Assembly (NCBI RefSeq): GCF_014189855.1
Contig: NZ_BJFN01000001.1
Coordinates: 992,001 to 1,056,000, forward strand
Source: Buttiauxella sp. A111
Lineage (GTDB): Bacteria > Pseudomonadota > Gammaproteobacteria > Enterobacterales > Enterobacteriaceae
Direction of reading: 5' to 3'
Length of the DNA: 64,000 bases
A program made the translations under genes and the position numbers. The notes beneath the pieces are model-generated. The model was not told the DNA's origin. It saw only the letters and a program-made list of their open reading frames with translations, and searched no databases. Of this stretch, positions 28,313 through 39,192 are shown one piece after another. Each line of letters opens with the position of its first letter. Position 1 is the stretch's first letter.

Positions 28313-29478
28313 TATTTCCCCTCCACGGCAGCAACAACCTGCTGTGCTGCATCCGTCAGACTTTTCGCTGCAATAATATTCAGGCCACTATCTGCCAGTT
28401 TCTTCGCACCCAGTTCCGCGTTGTTACCTTCCAGACGGACAACCACTGGAACGTTAACACCCACTTCTGCCACAGCGCCGATAATACCGTCTGCAATCAG
28501 GTCGCAGCGCACGATACCACCGAAGATGTTAACCAGAACGGCTTTCACTTTGTCGTCAGACAGAATGATTTTGAAGGCTTCGGTTACGCGTTCTTTGGTT
28601 GCGCCACCGCCCACATCCAGGAAGTTAGCAGGTTCGCCGCCGTGCAGTTTAACGATGTCCATGGTGCCCATTGCCAGGCCCGCACCGTTAACCATGCAAC
28701 CGATGTTGCCATCAAGTGCAACGTAGTTCAGTTCCCATTGTGCAGCCTGAGATTCACGTGCATCTTCCTGGCTTGGGTCACGCATTTCGCGCAGCTCTGG
28801 CTGGCGGAACAGTGCGTTGCCATCAGCACCCAGTTTGCCATCAAGGCACACCAGATCACCCTGCTTAGTGATGACCAGCGGGTTGATTTCGATAAGAGCA
28901 AGGTCGCGCTCAAGGAAGATGTTCGCCAGACCCATAAAGATCTTAGTGAACTGCTGAACTTGTTTACCTTCCAGACCCAGTTTGAACGCCAGTTCACGGC
29001 CCTGGTAAGGCATTGGGCCTGCCAGCGGATCCAGTGCAACTTTGTGGATCAGGTGCGGGGTTTCTTCCGCTACTTTTTCAATTTCTACGCCACCTTCGGT
29101 GGACGCCATGAACACAACGCGACGGGAGCTACGATCAACCACCGCGCCAAGATACAGTTCTTTATCAATGTCAGTCGCAGCTTCAACCAGAATCTGGTGA
29201 ACCGGCTGGCCATTGGCGTCAGTTTGGTAGGTCACCAGGCGTTTACCCAGCCAGTGTTCAGCAAAAGCACGGATGTCTTCTTTGCTGTTTACCACTTTCA
29301 CGCCGCCCGCTTTACCGCGGCCACCAGCATGAACCTGACATTTTACCACCCACGGACCTGCGCCAATTTTGGACGCGGCTTCTTCCGCTTCACGCGGCGT
29401 GTTACAGGCATAACCGACGGGAGCCGGCAAGCCATATCGAGCAAACAACTGTTTCGCCTGATACTCGTGTAAGTTCAT
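28312..29478 (-). CDS. sucC: SucC, succinyl-CoA synthetase beta subunit
   Basis: 388 residues, starting [18 protein letters not shown]. An ATP-grasp domain (about 1-240) includes [14 protein letters not shown]. The C-terminal CoA-ligase domain has [19 protein letters not shown] and [16 protein letters not shown]. It gives nucleotide and succinate specificity. It is separated from sucB by about 120 bases that hold a REP-like element. Confidence 0.98.
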   Translation of the reverse strand: MNLHEYQAKQLFARYGLPAPVGYACNTPREAEEAASKIGAGPWVVKCQVHAGGRGKAGGVKVVNSKEDIRAFAEHWLGKRLVTYQTDANGQPVHQILVEAATDIDKELYLGAVVDRSSRRVVFMASTEGGVEIEKVAEETPHLIHKVALDPLAGPMPYQGRELAFKLGLEGKQVQQFTKIFMGLANIFLERDLALIEINPLVITKQGDLVCLDGKLGADGNALFRQPELREMRDPSQEDARESQAAQWELNYVALDGNIGCMVNGAGLAMGTMDIVKLHGGEPANFLDVGGGATKERVTEAFKIILSDDKVKAVLVNIFGGIVRCDLIADGIIGAVAEVGVNVPVVVRLEGNNAELGAKKLADSGLNIIAAKSLTDAAQQVVAAVEGK

Positions 29479-29562
29479 GAGTTCTATCCATCCTTCATAA
29501 AAACATGTAGGTCAGTTGTCGCAACTGTCGCCGCAAAGCCAACCTACAAGGCAGGTGATAAT

Positions 29563-29597
29563 TGTAGGCCCGATAGCTTTAGCCACCGGGCGTAGGG
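29563..29597. repeat. REP-like palindrome between sucB and sucC
   Basis: TGTAGGCCCGATAGC and GCCACCGGGCGTAGG form the arms of a REP-type hairpin, with the typical CCTACA end on the minus strand. REP units inside operons commonly modulate 3'-end stability of the upstream cistron. Confidence 0.65.
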
Positions 29598-29599
29598 TA

Positions 29600-30826
29600 C
29601 TACACGTCCAGCAGCAGACGAGTTGGGTCTTCCAGCAGCTCTTTAATTGCCACCAGGTAGCCCACAGACTCGCGGCCATCGATCAAACGGTGATCGTAAG
29701 ACAGTGCCAGATACATCATTGGCAAGATCTCAACTTTACCGTCGACCGCCATTGGTCGGTCTTTAATAGCGTGCATGCCGAGGATCGCGCTCTGCGGCGG
29801 GTTAATGATCGGCGTAGACATCAGTGAACCAAACACACCACCGTTGGTGATGGTGAAGTTACCGCCGGTCAAGTCTTCCACGGTCAGCTTGCCGTCACGG
29901 CCTTTCACAGCCAGTTCTTTAATACGTTTTTCGATGTCAGCCATACCGAGGGTATCAACATCACGCAGTACTGGCGTTACCAGACCACGCGGAGTAGAAA
30001 CCGCGATGCTAACGTCGAAGTAGTTGTGATAAACCACATCTTCGCCATCGATAGAAGCGTTCACTTCTGGATAGCGTTTCAGCGCTTCAACAACCGCTTT
30101 GATGTAGAAGGACATGAAGCCCAGACGCACACCGTGACGTTTCTCGAAGGATTCACCGTACTGCTTACGCAGTTCCATAATCGGCTTCATGTTCACTTCG
30201 TTAAACGTGGTGAGCATGGCGGTGGAGTTTTTCGCTTCCAGCAGACGCTCGGCAACACGCTTACGCAGACGTGTCATCGGTACGCGTTTTTCACTGCGAC
30301 CAGCCAGTGGAGCAACCGGTGCTTTAGTCTCTGCCGCAGCTTTCGCTGTCGCAGGCTGAGCCGCTTTCGCCTGAGTCAGATGTTTATCAACATCTTCACG
30401 GGTGATACGACCACCCACACCGCTGCCTTTAATGGCATTAGCGTCCAGAGAATGCTCGGCAATCAGGCGGCGGATCGCCGGGCTGAGTGCATCATTGCTC
30501 TGCTCTTCCAAAGAAGCCTGCTGGCGCTGTGCCGGAGTAGACTCTTTGCTTTCCGCTTTCGCAGAAGTCTCTTTGCCAGAGCTATTGCCTTCACGCAGGC
30601 GGCCGAGGATTTGGCGAGATGTCACCGTTGTACCTTCATCTTCCAGTACAGCATCCAGAACACCATCTGCAGACGCCGGTACTTCCAGTACCACTTTGTC
30701 AGTTTCGATTTCCACCAGCACTTCGTCACGGGTAACGGTATCACCCGGTTTTTTATGCCAGGTAGCAACTGTCGCATCGGCAACGGACTCAGGCAGGTCA
30801 GGAACTAGAATATCTACGCTACTCAT
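29600..30826 (-). CDS. sucB: SucB, dihydrolipoyl succinyltransferase (E2 of 2-oxoglutarate dehydrogenase)
   Basis: 408 residues. The lipoyl domain (about 1-80) has the lipoylated Lys in [12 protein letters not shown] peripheral subunit-binding domain (about 110-150, [22 protein letters not shown]) follows, between flexible Ala/Lys-rich linkers. The catalytic domain ends in [17 protein letters not shown] with the His and Asp of the active site. It lies 14 bases after sucA. Confidence 0.98.
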   Translation of the reverse strand: MSSVDILVPDLPESVADATVATWHKKPGDTVTRDEVLVEIETDKVVLEVPASADGVLDAVLEDEGTTVTSRQILGRLREGNSSGKETSAKAESKESTPAQRQQASLEEQSNDALSPAIRRLIAEHSLDANAIKGSGVGGRITREDVDKHLTQAKAAQPATAKAAAETKAPVAPLAGRSEKRVPMTRLRKRVAERLLEAKNSTAMLTTFNEVNMKPIMELRKQYGESFEKRHGVRLGFMSFYIKAVVEALKRYPEVNASIDGEDVVYHNYFDVSIAVSTPRGLVTPVLRDVDTLGMADIEKRIKELAVKGRDGKLTVEDLTGGNFTITNGGVFGSLMSTPIINPPQSAILGMHAIKDRPMAVDGKVEILPMMYLALSYDHRLIDGRESVGYLVAIKELLEDPTRLLLDV

Positions 30827-30840
30827 TTTTTATCCTTTAA

Positions 30841-33648
30841 TTAATCGACGTTCAGCGCGTCATTAACCAGATCTTGCTGCTGTTTCTGGTGAACGGACAA
30901 GTACCCTACCGCAGGTGATGCGGAGGCTGGACGGCCTGCATAACTCAGGCCTGATCCAAATGGAACCACTTCACGGAAGTGGTGCTGGCTGCAGTACCAA
31001 GCGCCCTGGTTAAGCGGCTCTTCCTGACACCACACAAAATCGTGTACGTGAGCAAATGGTTTCAATGCTTCCTGCACCGCCTGGTGCGGGAATGGATACA
31101 ACTGTTCGATGCGCACAATCGCCACATCTTTTTGATCGTTCTTACGACGCTGTTCCAGCAAATCGTAATAAACCTTACCAGAACACATTACCACGCGTTT
31201 CACGCCTGCCGGATCTAACTCGTCAACTTCGCCAATCGCTGGCAGGAAGCTGCCGTTAGCCAGTTCATCAAGTGAAGAAACCGCCAGCGGATGACGCAGC
31301 AGGGATTTCGGTGACATGACGACCAGTGGGCGACGCATACCGCGCAGCGCCTGACGACGCAGCATGTGGTAAACCTGCGCTGGAGTAGAAGGTACGCAAA
31401 CCTGCATGTTCTGCTCAGCACACAGCTGGAGATAACGTTCCAGACGTGCGGATGAGTGCTCTGGGCCCTGGCCTTCGTAACCGTGCGGCAGCAACATCAC
31501 CAGGCCACACATACGGCCCCATTTCTGCTCGCCGGAGCTGATGAACTGGTCGATAACAACCTGAGCACCGTTGGCGAAGTCGCCGAACTGAGCTTCCCAG
31601 ATAGTCAGCGTACGAGGTTCCGCAGTGGCATAACCGTATTCAAACGCCAGAACCGCTTCTTCAGACAGTACGGAGTCCCAAACTTTGAACTCGCCCTGAC
31701 TGTTATGAACGTGTTGCAGCGGGGTGTAAGTGGAACCGTTGGTTTGGTTGTGAATCACAGCGTGACGGTGGAAGAACGTACCACGGCCCACGTCTTCACC
31801 AGACAGACGCACAGAAACACCTTCATCAACCAGGGTTGCATACGCCAGGTTTTCTGCCGCGCCCCAGTCGAATTTCTTCGCGCCGTTCGCCATTTCCATG
31901 CGGTCGCTGTAGATTTTTGCTACGCGTGACTGCATTTCAACGGTTTCAGGTGCGCTGCTGATGCGTTTAGCCAGTTCCTGCAAACGCTTCATTTCTACCT
32001 TGTTCGGGTAACTCTCATCCCACTCGTGATTGAGGTACGGCGACCAGGTAAAGGAATGCATGTTCATTGGGCGGTATTCTTTCACCACGCATTCACCGGC
32101 ATCCAGCGCATCACGGTAGAGGTTTACCATTTCAGTGGCATCTTCTAGCGTGGCCAGCTTTTGCTGCTCCAGACGGTCGGCGTAGATCTTACGCGGCGTC
32201 GGGTGTTTCTTAATTTTCTGGTACATCACTGGCTGAGTTGCACTTGGCTCATCAGCTTCGTTATGACCATGGCGACGGTAGCAAACCAGGTCGATAAACA
32301 CGTCACGCTTAAAGGTGTTACGGAAGTCCAGCGCCAGGCGGGTCACAAACGCCACCGCTTCCGGGTCATCCGCATTAACGTGGAAAATCGGTGCCATCAC
32401 CATCTTACCGATATCGGTACAGTACGGTGTAGAACGCGCATCCAGCGGGTTAGAAGTGGTGAAACCAATCTGGTTGTTGATAACGATGCGAACGGTTCCG
32501 CCCACTTCGTAGCCACGTGCTTTGGACATGTTCAGGGTTTCCTGAACCACACCCTGACCAGCAACCGCTGCGTCACCGTGAATGGTGATTGGCAGAACTT
32601 GATTACTGCCTGGTTTATCCAGACGGTCTAAACGAGCACGCACAGAACCGATAACCACTGGGCTTACGATTTCAAGGTGCGACGGGTTAAACGCCAGCGC
32701 CAGGTGTACCAGGCCGCCTTCAGTTTCAACGTCAGATGAGAAGCCCATGTGGTACTTCACATCACCCGTGCCGAGGTGCTCTTTATGCTTGCCGGCAAAT
32801 TCGTCGAACAATTCCTGCGGTTTTTTACCCAGTACGTTGATCAGTACGTTCAGGCGGCCACGGTGTGCCATTCCCAGAACCACTTCACGTGTGCCGCTCT
32901 TGCCCGCATGGCGGATCATCTCTTTGAGCATTGGCACCAGTGCGTCACCGCCTTCCAGCGAGAAGCGTTTAGCGCCCGGGAATTTTGCCCCCAGATAACG
33001 CTCAAGCCCTTCAGCTGCGGTCAGTTCGCTCAGGAAGCGTTTTTTCTCTCCAACCGTAAATGTTGAGTGACCCACCACCGATTCAATGCGCTGCTGAATC
33101 CAGCGTTTTTCTTCGGTGCTGGTGATGTGCATATATTCCGCACCAATCGAACCGCCGTAAGTCTGTTTGAGCGCTTCAATCAGGTCAGCAAGCTTCATGG
33201 TTTCTTTGCCGCTGGCAAACGAACCCACGTTGAAAGTTTCCTGAAGATCGGCATCAGTCAGATTGTGGAAAGCAGGGTCCAGATCGGGAACCGCGTCCTG
33301 TTTCCACAGGCCAAGCGGGTCAAGATTTGCAGCTTGATGACCACGGAAACGCCAGGCGTTGATCAGCTGCAGGACTTTGACTTGCTTAACGTCAGTGTCA
33401 GGGTCGGTAATTGCGGTGGAATAACGTGAGGCATCCTTCGCCAGACGACGGAAATAATCACGTGTTTTGGAATGGAATTGATCCGGTTTGGCCCCGGTTC
33501 CAGGTAATTGCTGGAACATTGAGCGCCAGTGCGCATCAACAGAGTCAGGATCGGTTAAGAAGTCTTCATAGAGCTGCTCTATCCAGGACTGGTTTGCACC
33601 TGCCAGGTAAGAGGAATCCAGCCAGGCTTTCATTTCGCCGTTCTGCAT
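30841..33648 (-). CDS. sucA: SucA, 2-oxoglutarate dehydrogenase E1
   Basis: 935 residues against 933 in E. coli. It is thiamine-diphosphate dependent; VLGMAHRGRLNVL, TIHGDAAVAGQGVVQE and the ThDP/Mg segment near VIGSVRARLD are conserved. FEYGYATAEPRTLTIWEAQFGDF belongs to the pyrimidine-binding half. It decarboxylates 2-oxoglutarate and passes succinyl to the SucB lipoyl arm. The gap to sdhB (275 bases) contains a palindromic repeat. In E. coli an internal suc promoter lies in this region. Confidence 0.98.
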   Translation of the reverse strand: MQNGEMKAWLDSSYLAGANQSWIEQLYEDFLTDPDSVDAHWRSMFQQLPGTGAKPDQFHSKTRDYFRRLAKDASRYSTAITDPDTDVKQVKVLQLINAWRFRGHQAANLDPLGLWKQDAVPDLDPAFHNLTDADLQETFNVGSFASGKETMKLADLIEALKQTYGGSIGAEYMHITSTEEKRWIQQRIESVVGHSTFTVGEKKRFLSELTAAEGLERYLGAKFPGAKRFSLEGGDALVPMLKEMIRHAGKSGTREVVLGMAHRGRLNVLINVLGKKPQELFDEFAGKHKEHLGTGDVKYHMGFSSDVETEGGLVHLALAFNPSHLEIVSPVVIGSVRARLDRLDKPGSNQVLPITIHGDAAVAGQGVVQETLNMSKARGYEVGGTVRIVINNQIGFTTSNPLDARSTPYCTDIGKMVMAPIFHVNADDPEAVAFVTRLALDFRNTFKRDVFIDLVCYRRHGHNEADEPSATQPVMYQKIKKHPTPRKIYADRLEQQKLATLEDATEMVNLYRDALDAGECVVKEYRPMNMHSFTWSPYLNHEWDESYPNKVEMKRLQELAKRISSAPETVEMQSRVAKIYSDRMEMANGAKKFDWGAAENLAYATLVDEGVSVRLSGEDVGRGTFFHRHAVIHNQTNGSTYTPLQHVHNSQGEFKVWDSVLSEEAVLAFEYGYATAEPRTLTIWEAQFGDFANGAQVVIDQFISSGEQKWGRMCGLVMLLPHGYEGQGPEHSSARLERYLQLCAEQNMQVCVPSTPAQVYHMLRRQALRGMRRPLVVMSPKSLLRHPLAVSSLDELANGSFLPAIGEVDELDPAGVKRVVMCSGKVYYDLLEQRRKNDQKDVAIVRIEQLYPFPHQAVQEALKPFAHVHDFVWCQEEPLNQGAWYCSQHHFREVVPFGSGLSYAGRPASASPAVGYLSVHQKQQQDLVNDALNVD

Positions 33649-33832
33649 CGTGATCCCTTAAGCATTTATATGCTTATTTCGCCGTGAATAACTATTGCGT
33701 ACACATGTGGTACACATTACCGGGGTTCACAACTACGGGTACCTTTTCAGGTGGCCCGCGAAGGAACCTTTAAAAACTGTCGCTGTATCAAATTACGTAG
33801 GGCAGTTTTTAAAGATTTCCTGCAATTTTACC

Positions 33833-33914
33833 CCCTCTCCCTCAGGGAGAGGGTCGGGGTGAGGGTTGTGTCACTTCGGACGCCCTCACCCTAACCCTCT
33901 CCCCCAGGAGAGGG
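33833..33914. repeat. CCCTCTCC/GGAGAGGG intergenic palindromic repeat, sdhB-sucA gap
   Basis: Two opposed blocks, CCCTCTCCCTCAGGGAGAGGG and CCCTCTCCCCCAGGAGAGGG, each self-complementary, are joined through GGGGTGAGGG and CCCTCACCC. The whole folds into one long hairpin. Related elements lie at 48724-48785 and 55830-56007 in this window. Confidence 0.8.
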
Positions 33915-33923
33915 AATTAGAAG

Positions 33924-34640
33924 CTAGGCACTCTTTTGCAGCAACATCGACTTAATATGACCGATGGCTTTCGTCGGGTTTAGCCCCTTAGGACAAACAC
34001 TGACGCAATTCATGATGCCATGGCAGCGGAATACACTGAAAGCATCACTGATACCGTCAAGACGACTGGCCGTTTCAGTATCGCGGCTGTCGATTAAGAA
34101 ACGGTACGCAGCCAGTAAACCCGCAGGCCCGATGAACTTATCTGGATTCCACCAGAAGGACGGACAAGATGTCGAGCAGCAAGCGCAAAGAATACACTCA
34201 TACAGGCCATCCAGTTTTTCACGCTGCTCAGGTGACTGTAAATGCTCACGAGCTGGCGGATTCTGTCCATTATTCAACAGGTAAGGCTTAATCTTCTCAT
34301 ATTGAGCATAGAATTGCCCCATGTCTACCACCAGATCCCGCACAACCGGTAATCCAGGTAGGGGACGGATCACAATCTTCTGTTTTCCATTGCCCAACGC
34401 AGAGATTGGCGTGATGCAAGCCAGACCATTTTTACCGTTCATGTTCACGCCATCGGAGCCACAAACCCCTTCACGGCACGAACGACGAAACGACAGCGTC
34501 GGATCTTTTTCTTTCAGTTGCATTAGCGCGTCAAGCAACATCATGTCGCGCCCTTCTTCCCCTTCCAGGGTGTACTCCTGCATACGCGGAGCATCGTCAA
34601 CATCCGGGTTGTAGCGATAAATAGAGAATTCGAGTTTCAT
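33924..34640 (-). CDS. sdhB: SdhB, succinate dehydrogenase iron-sulfur subunit
   Basis: 238 residues. The [2Fe-2S] ligands lie in SCREGVCGSDGVNMNGKNGLAC. The [4Fe-4S] and [3Fe-4S] ligands lie in CILCACCSTSCPS and CHGIMNCVSVCPKGLNP. It wires electrons from FAD in SdhA to ubiquinone and haem in SdhCD. The ATG seven bases after GGAG is used rather than the GTG just before it. Confidence 0.98.
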   Translation of the reverse strand: MKLEFSIYRYNPDVDDAPRMQEYTLEGEEGRDMMLLDALMQLKEKDPTLSFRRSCREGVCGSDGVNMNGKNGLACITPISALGNGKQKIVIRPLPGLPVVRDLVVDMGQFYAQYEKIKPYLLNNGQNPPAREHLQSPEQREKLDGLYECILCACCSTSCPSFWWNPDKFIGPAGLLAAYRFLIDSRDTETASRLDGISDAFSVFRCHGIMNCVSVCPKGLNPTKAIGHIKSMLLQKSA

Positions 34641-34655
34641 CACTTTGCTCCGCTA

Positions 34656-36422
34656 TTAATAAGTACGCACTTTCGGCGGGAATGCCGGACGCAGTTTCGG
34701 CTGCATGTTCACCTCACGGCGAGTCATGCTTTCCGACTCAGGCAAATACAGGCTGTGGCACAGCCAGTTTGCATCGTCACGTTCCGGATAGTCGAAGCGG
34801 CTATGCGCGCCACGGCTTTCGGTGCGGAAGTTAGCGGATACCGCGGTCGCGTAGGCGGTTTCCATCAGGTTATCCAGTTCCAGGCACTCAACGCGCTGGG
34901 TGTTGAATTCGCTTGAAGTGTCATCCAGACGGGCATTTTTCAGGCGCTCACGGATTTGTTTCAGCTGCTCAAGGCCTTTCGCCATGGCGTCACCTTCACG
35001 GAAGACCGAGAAGTTATGCTGCATACATTCCTGAAGGGCTTTGCGGATTTGTACTGGATCTTCACCATTACGGTTGCCATTCCAGCGATTCAAACGCTCA
35101 AGTGCGGCATTGATTTCATCTTCAGTTGCATCGCGTAGTTCGCCTTGCTCAGCGATTGATTCCAGCAGATGCAGACCCGCAGCGCGGCCAAAGACCACCA
35201 GGTCAAGCAGTGAGTTACCACCCAGACGGTTAGCACCGTGAACCGATACACAGGCAATTTCGCCTACCGCAAACAGACCTGGAATCAGAACATCTTCACC
35301 CTGCTCATTCACCGTTAAAGCCTGACCGGTCACTTTGGTCGGAATGCCGCCCATCATGTAGTGGCAAGTTGGGATAACAGGAATTGGCTCTTTAACCGGG
35401 TCAACGTGCGCAAAAGTGCGAGACAGTTCGAGAATGCCCGGCAGGCGGGATTCCAGAACGTCTTTGCCCAAATGGTCAAGTTTCAGCTTCGCGTGTGGGC
35501 CCCATGGGCCATCGCAGCCGCGACCTTCGCGGATTTCGATCATGATGGAACGAGCCACAACGTCACGACCTGCCAGGTCTTTGGCGTTTGGCGCGTAACG
35601 CTCCATGAAGCGCTCGCCGTGTTTGTTCAGCAGATAGCCACCTTCACCACGGCAGCCTTCGGTGACGAGTACACCCGCACCCGCGATACCCGTTGGGTGA
35701 AACTGCCACATTTCCATATCTTGAACCGGAACACCGGCACGCAGCGCCATGCCAACACCGTCGCCGGTATTAATGTGCGCATTGGTCGTTGACTGGTAAA
35801 TACGGCCAGCACCGCCCGTTGCCAGTACAGTCGCTTTCGCTTTGAAGTAAACCACTTCACCGGTTTCGATACACAGAGCGGTCGTACCGACCACTGCGCC
35901 ATCAGCGTTTTTCACCAGATCCAGCGCGTACCATTCAGAGAAAATGGTGGTTTTGTTTTTCAGGTTTTGCTGATAAAGGGTGTGCAGCAATGCGTGACCA
36001 GTACGGTCGGCCGCAGCCGCAGTACGTGCCGCTTGTTCACCGCCAAAGTTCTTCGACTGGCCGCCAAACGGACGTTGATAAATGGAACCGTCTTCAAGAC
36101 GGGAGAACGGCAGACCCATGTGTTCCAGTTCCAGAATCGCTTCCGGGCCGGTTTTACACATATATTCAATGGCGTCCTGGTCACCGATATAGTCGGAACC
36201 TTTTACCGTGTCATACATATGCCATTCCCAGTTGTCTTCGTGGGTGTTACCCAGTGCGACGGTAATCCCCCCCTGCGCAGACACGGTGTGGGAACGGGTT
36301 GGGAAAACTTTAGACAGCAAGGCACAAGTCTGGCCTGACTGGGAAATTTGTAGCGCAGCGCGCATACCTGCACCACCCGCACCGATGACGACTGCATCAA
36401 ACTCTCTGACTGGTAAGCTCAT
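34656..36422 (-). CDS. sdhA: SdhA, succinate dehydrogenase flavoprotein subunit
   Basis: 588 residues. The Rossmann motif [13 protein letters not shown] and [11 protein letters not shown] with the FAD-linked His45 are present, as is the catalytic Arg segment near [11 protein letters not shown]. It oxidises succinate to fumarate. Its start overlaps the sdhD stop by one base; a start four codons earlier is less likely. In the sdhCDAB order it precedes sdhB by 15 bases. Confidence 0.98.
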   Translation of the reverse strand: MSLPVREFDAVVIGAGGAGMRAALQISQSGQTCALLSKVFPTRSHTVSAQGGITVALGNTHEDNWEWHMYDTVKGSDYIGDQDAIEYMCKTGPEAILELEHMGLPFSRLEDGSIYQRPFGGQSKNFGGEQAARTAAAADRTGHALLHTLYQQNLKNKTTIFSEWYALDLVKNADGAVVGTTALCIETGEVVYFKAKATVLATGGAGRIYQSTTNAHINTGDGVGMALRAGVPVQDMEMWQFHPTGIAGAGVLVTEGCRGEGGYLLNKHGERFMERYAPNAKDLAGRDVVARSIMIEIREGRGCDGPWGPHAKLKLDHLGKDVLESRLPGILELSRTFAHVDPVKEPIPVIPTCHYMMGGIPTKVTGQALTVNEQGEDVLIPGLFAVGEIACVSVHGANRLGGNSLLDLVVFGRAAGLHLLESIAEQGELRDATEDEINAALERLNRWNGNRNGEDPVQIRKALQECMQHNFSVFREGDAMAKGLEQLKQIRERLKNARLDDTSSEFNTQRVECLELDNLMETAYATAVSANFRTESRGAHSRFDYPERDDANWLCHSLYLPESESMTRREVNMQPKLRPAFPPKVRTY

Positions 36423-36769
36423 TACACACCCCACACCACAACGAATCCATAAATGACGTAAACCAACAGGGCAACAACAATCACGAGTTGCAGACCAAGA
36501 CGAATCGCCACTGGTTTAACGTAGTCGGTCAACACCTGCCACATGCCAATCCAGGCATGGATCAAAATTGAGAACAATGTCAGCAGGGTGAACACTTTGG
36601 TGAAGGCGGAGGCAAAGAACCCACTCCAGACCTCGTAGGTTAAATCGCCAGTAACAGCGAAGAACCCGATCATATAGATGATGTACAGGGTGATTACGAT
36701 GGCGGAGGCACGGACTAAAATATAGTCATGCACACCATTGCGACCTAATGCGGAGGCATTGCTTACCAT
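36422..36769 (-). CDS. sdhD: SdhD, succinate dehydrogenase membrane anchor
   Basis: 115 residues with three transmembrane helices, starting [23 protein letters not shown]. The Asp/Tyr quinone pocket residues lie in [10 protein letters not shown]. It overlaps sdhC by seven bases and sdhA by one. Confidence 0.97.
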   Translation of the reverse strand: MVSNASALGRNGVHDYILVRASAIVITLYIIYMIGFFAVTGDLTYEVWSGFFASAFTKVFTLLTLFSILIHAWIGMWQVLTDYVKPVAIRLGLQLVIVVALLVYVIYGFVVVWGV

Positions 36770-37152
36770 ACGAGGACTCCTGCGAGAAGTGAAAGCACGA
36801 CAGTGATAACAAAAGAGATCATCGCGGATCGTTTGCCCGCTATTAGGGTTTCTTCCAACAAACCGGTGTCCATCATGATGTGGCGAATACCCACAACAAC
36901 GTGATAAGCCAGCGCGGTGAGGATGCCCCACATAATGAATTTAACAAAGAAGCTGCCCATTATTGCTGATGCAACAAGGAAGCCTTCTGGGGATGAGAGT
37001 GACTGACCCAATAACCAAAGTAGGATGCCGACAGCCACAAAGGTGATCACGCCGGATACACGATGGAGGATGGAAGCGATTGCAGTGACGGGGAACCTCA
37101 TCGTTGTGAGATCGAGGTTTACAGGTCTTTGTTTTTTCGCATTTTTTATCAT
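36763..37152 (-). CDS. sdhC: SdhC, succinate dehydrogenase cytochrome b556 subunit
   Basis: 129 residues with three transmembrane helices. The start [15 protein letters not shown] matches E. coli; five codons upstream are excluded. [12 protein letters not shown] carries Ser27/Arg31 of the quinone site, and the haem His lies in the helix [12 protein letters not shown]. First gene of the sdhCDAB-sucABCD supra-operon. In E. coli its leader is a target of RyhB and Spot 42. Confidence 0.97.
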   Translation of the reverse strand: MIKNAKKQRPVNLDLTTMRFPVTAIASILHRVSGVITFVAVGILLWLLGQSLSSPEGFLVASAIMGSFFVKFIMWGILTALAYHVVVGIRHIMMDTGLLEETLIAGKRSAMISFVITVVLSLLAGVLVW

Positions 37153-37329
37153 GAATAGCGCCCACATGCTGTTCTTATAGTTTCCTTCCTCCGGATCTGT
37201 AGGCGGGGTCAGACAGCGTGAACTTTCTATAACTGTGCGTCATGCAAAAACAGCTACATCCAGATGCCAAAAAACTGGCTACAACGCTGGGTGGCGCCCG
37301 GTGGCAGGGTATTCCGGAGACCTGGCGGC

Positions 37330-37358
37330 AGTATAGGCGCTTCACAAATTCATTACAA
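37330..37358 (-). promoter_or_regulatory. Predicted sdhC promoter
   Basis: Minus-strand TTGTAA (-35), 17 bases, TATACT (-10). It would start transcription about 170 bases before the sdhC ATG. Confidence 0.7.
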
Positions 37359-37492
37359 TTAACCTACATATAGTTTGAAGGGTTTTAGTCGGAACAGTGA
37401 GCAGGATCACGATAACAACATTATTTTAAATTTTAATCATCTGATTTGACAAAAGTTAAACATTCTTGTTACAACCTGAGCCAGAAAAGCCG

Positions 37493-37498
37493 TATAAT
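37493..37498 (+). promoter_or_regulatory. Predicted gltA -10 element
   Basis: A perfect TATAAT in AGCCGTATAATTCGC, a context that matches the E. coli gltA promoter as I recall it. The upstream TTACAA (37469-37474) could act as the -35. A consensus TTGACA at 37446-37451 may serve a second start. Confidence 0.6.
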
Positions 37499-37812
37499 TC
37501 GCAAAAGTTATAGGGTCAGCCTTTCACCTGAGAATAAGTTATGTAACAGTGTGTCGGTATTGACCCGGTCGATTAGGACAGTTATTAGTGGTAAACAGGT
37601 TTGAATGATATGGACTGCTAACACCTTGATTTGCTGATTTTTTCGCCTGCGTGGAATATGTTACCTGCAAGCGCCCATCGCTCTGTACCCTGGCTGTACA
37701 CAATCAAAACAGAGCCACGAGCAAATAAAAAACGGGTAACGAACACGGTTGTGTTTGAATGCAAATCAGGTATCCCGCAGTCTTATGAAATGAGGCGCTA
37801 AGGAGACCGTAA

Positions 37813-39099
37813 ATGGCTGATAAAAAAGCAACTCTCACCTATAACGGTGATGATGCTCTGGAACTGGATGTGCTTAAAGGCACGCTCGGTCAGGATGTAA
37901 TTGATATCCGTAGTCTTGGTTCTAAAGGTGTGTTTACTTTTGACCCAGGTTTCACATCTACTGCATCATGTGAATCAAAAATTACCTTTATCGATGGTGA
38001 TGAAGGCATCTTGTTGCACCGTGGTTTCCCAATCGATCAACTGGCAACCCACTCCAGCTATCTTGAAGTCTGCTATATCCTGCTGAACGGCGAAAAACCG
38101 ACTCAGGAACAATACGAAGAGTTTAAAACCATCGTCACCCGTCACACCATGATCCACGAACAAATTACCCGTTTGTTCCATGGTTTCCGTCGTGACTCAC
38201 ACCCAATGGCAGTCATGTGTGGTGTGACTGGCGCACTGGCGGCGTTTTACCACGACGCAATGGACGTCAATAATCCGCGCCACCGCGAGATTGCAGCATT
38301 CCGCCTGCTGTCAAAAATGCCGACCGTGGCAGCAATGAGCTACAAATATTCCATTGGTCAGCCGTTCGTTTACCCGCGCAACGACCTGTCCTACGCCGGT
38401 AACTTCCTGAACATGATGTTCTCCACACCGTGTGAGAAATACGAAGTTAACCCGATTCTTGAACGCGCAATGGACCGAATTCTGATCCTGCACGCTGACC
38501 ACGAGCAAAACGCCTCTACCTCTACCGTTCGTACCGCAGGCTCTTCCGGCGCTAACCCGTTCGCCTGTATCGCTGCCGGTATCGCATCCCTGTGGGGACC
38601 CGCACACGGTGGCGCTAACGAAGCCGCTCTGAAGATGCTCGAAGAAATCAGCAGCGTTGAACACATTCCGGAATTCATCCGTCGTGCGAAAGACAAGAAT
38701 GACTCTTTCCGCCTGATGGGCTTTGGCCACCGCGTGTACAAAAACTACGACCCGCGTGCCACTGTGATGCGTGAAACTTGCCATGAAGTTCTGAAAGAGC
38801 TGAATCTGAAAGATAACAGCCTGCTGGAAGTGGCGATGGAACTTGAGCATATCGCGCTTAACGACCCGTACTTCATCGAGAAGAAACTCTACCCGAACGT
38901 GGACTTCTATTCCGGTATCATCCTGAAAGCGATGGGGATTCCTTCTTCCATGTTTACCGTTATCTTCGCGATGGCGCGTACGGTTGGTTGGATTGCTCAC
39001 TGGAACGAAATGCACGACGACGGCATTAAAATTGCCCGTCCACGCCAGTTGTATACCGGCTATGCACAGCGTGATTTCAAATCAGATTTGAAGAAGTAA
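37813..39099 (+). CDS. gltA: GltA, type II citrate synthase
   Basis: 428 residues against 427 in E. coli, the extra residue lying in the [12 protein letters not shown] loop. Catalytic His in [12 protein letters not shown], His in [14 protein letters not shown] and Asp in PNVDFYSG are present, as is the N-terminal NADH-binding domain of the hexameric type. It condenses oxaloacetate and acetyl-CoA. AAGGAG lies before the ATG. It is divergent from sdhCDAB. Confidence 0.98.
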   Translation: MADKKATLTYNGDDALELDVLKGTLGQDVIDIRSLGSKGVFTFDPGFTSTASCESKITFIDGDEGILLHRGFPIDQLATHSSYLEVCYILLNGEKPTQEQYEEFKTIVTRHTMIHEQITRLFHGFRRDSHPMAVMCGVTGALAAFYHDAMDVNNPRHREIAAFRLLSKMPTVAAMSYKYSIGQPFVYPRNDLSYAGNFLNMMFSTPCEKYEVNPILERAMDRILILHADHEQNASTSTVRTAGSSGANPFACIAAGIASLWGPAHGGANEAALKMLEEISSVEHIPEFIRRAKDKNDSFRLMGFGHRVYKNYDPRATVMRETCHEVLKELNLKDNSLLEVAMELEHIALNDPYFIEKKLYPNVDFYSGIILKAMGIPSSMFTVIFAMARTVGWIAHWNEMHDDGIKIARPRQLYTGYAQRDFKSDLKK

Positions 39100-39118
39100 T
39101 TTTTAAGATTGTAATTGT

Positions 39119-39149
39119 GTCGGATGGCGCTTCGCTTATCCGACCTACG
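39119..39149. repeat. REP element after gltA
   Basis: GTCGGATGGCGC-TTC-GCTTATCCGACCTACGA has the imperfect stem and CCTACG tail of enterobacterial REP units. It lies between the gltA stop and its terminator. Confidence 0.85.
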
Positions 39150-39158
39150 AAAAGACAC

Positions 39159-39189
39159 AAACCCCGCCTTCACAATGCGGGGTTTTGTC
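39159..39189. terminator. Terminator of gltA, also facing the lipoprotein gene
   Basis: AAACCCCGC and GCGGGGTTT form a nine-base-pair stem with loop CTTCACAAT, followed by TTGTCATTTT. It also lies just after the stop of the convergent lipoprotein gene. Confidence 0.85.
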
Positions 39190-39192
39190 ATT

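Larger units (their letters stand above)
37153..37812. other. Divergent sdhC-gltA regulatory region
   Basis: A 660-bp gap without genes. It contains the sdhC promoter facing left and gltA promoter elements facing right. The stretch around TTTTAATCATCTGATTTGAC and GTTAAACATTCTTGTTACAA is close to the E. coli gltA promoter region. ArcA and CRP sites are expected here from E. coli, but I did not place them with confidence. The gltA leader would be about 300 bases. Confidence 0.7.

Noticed and set aside
27443-28726. 427-codon open frame on the plus strand
   Set aside because: It lies fully antisense to sucD and sucC, which have strong family matches. Its translation is rich in His, Cys, Arg and Phe and resembles no known protein.
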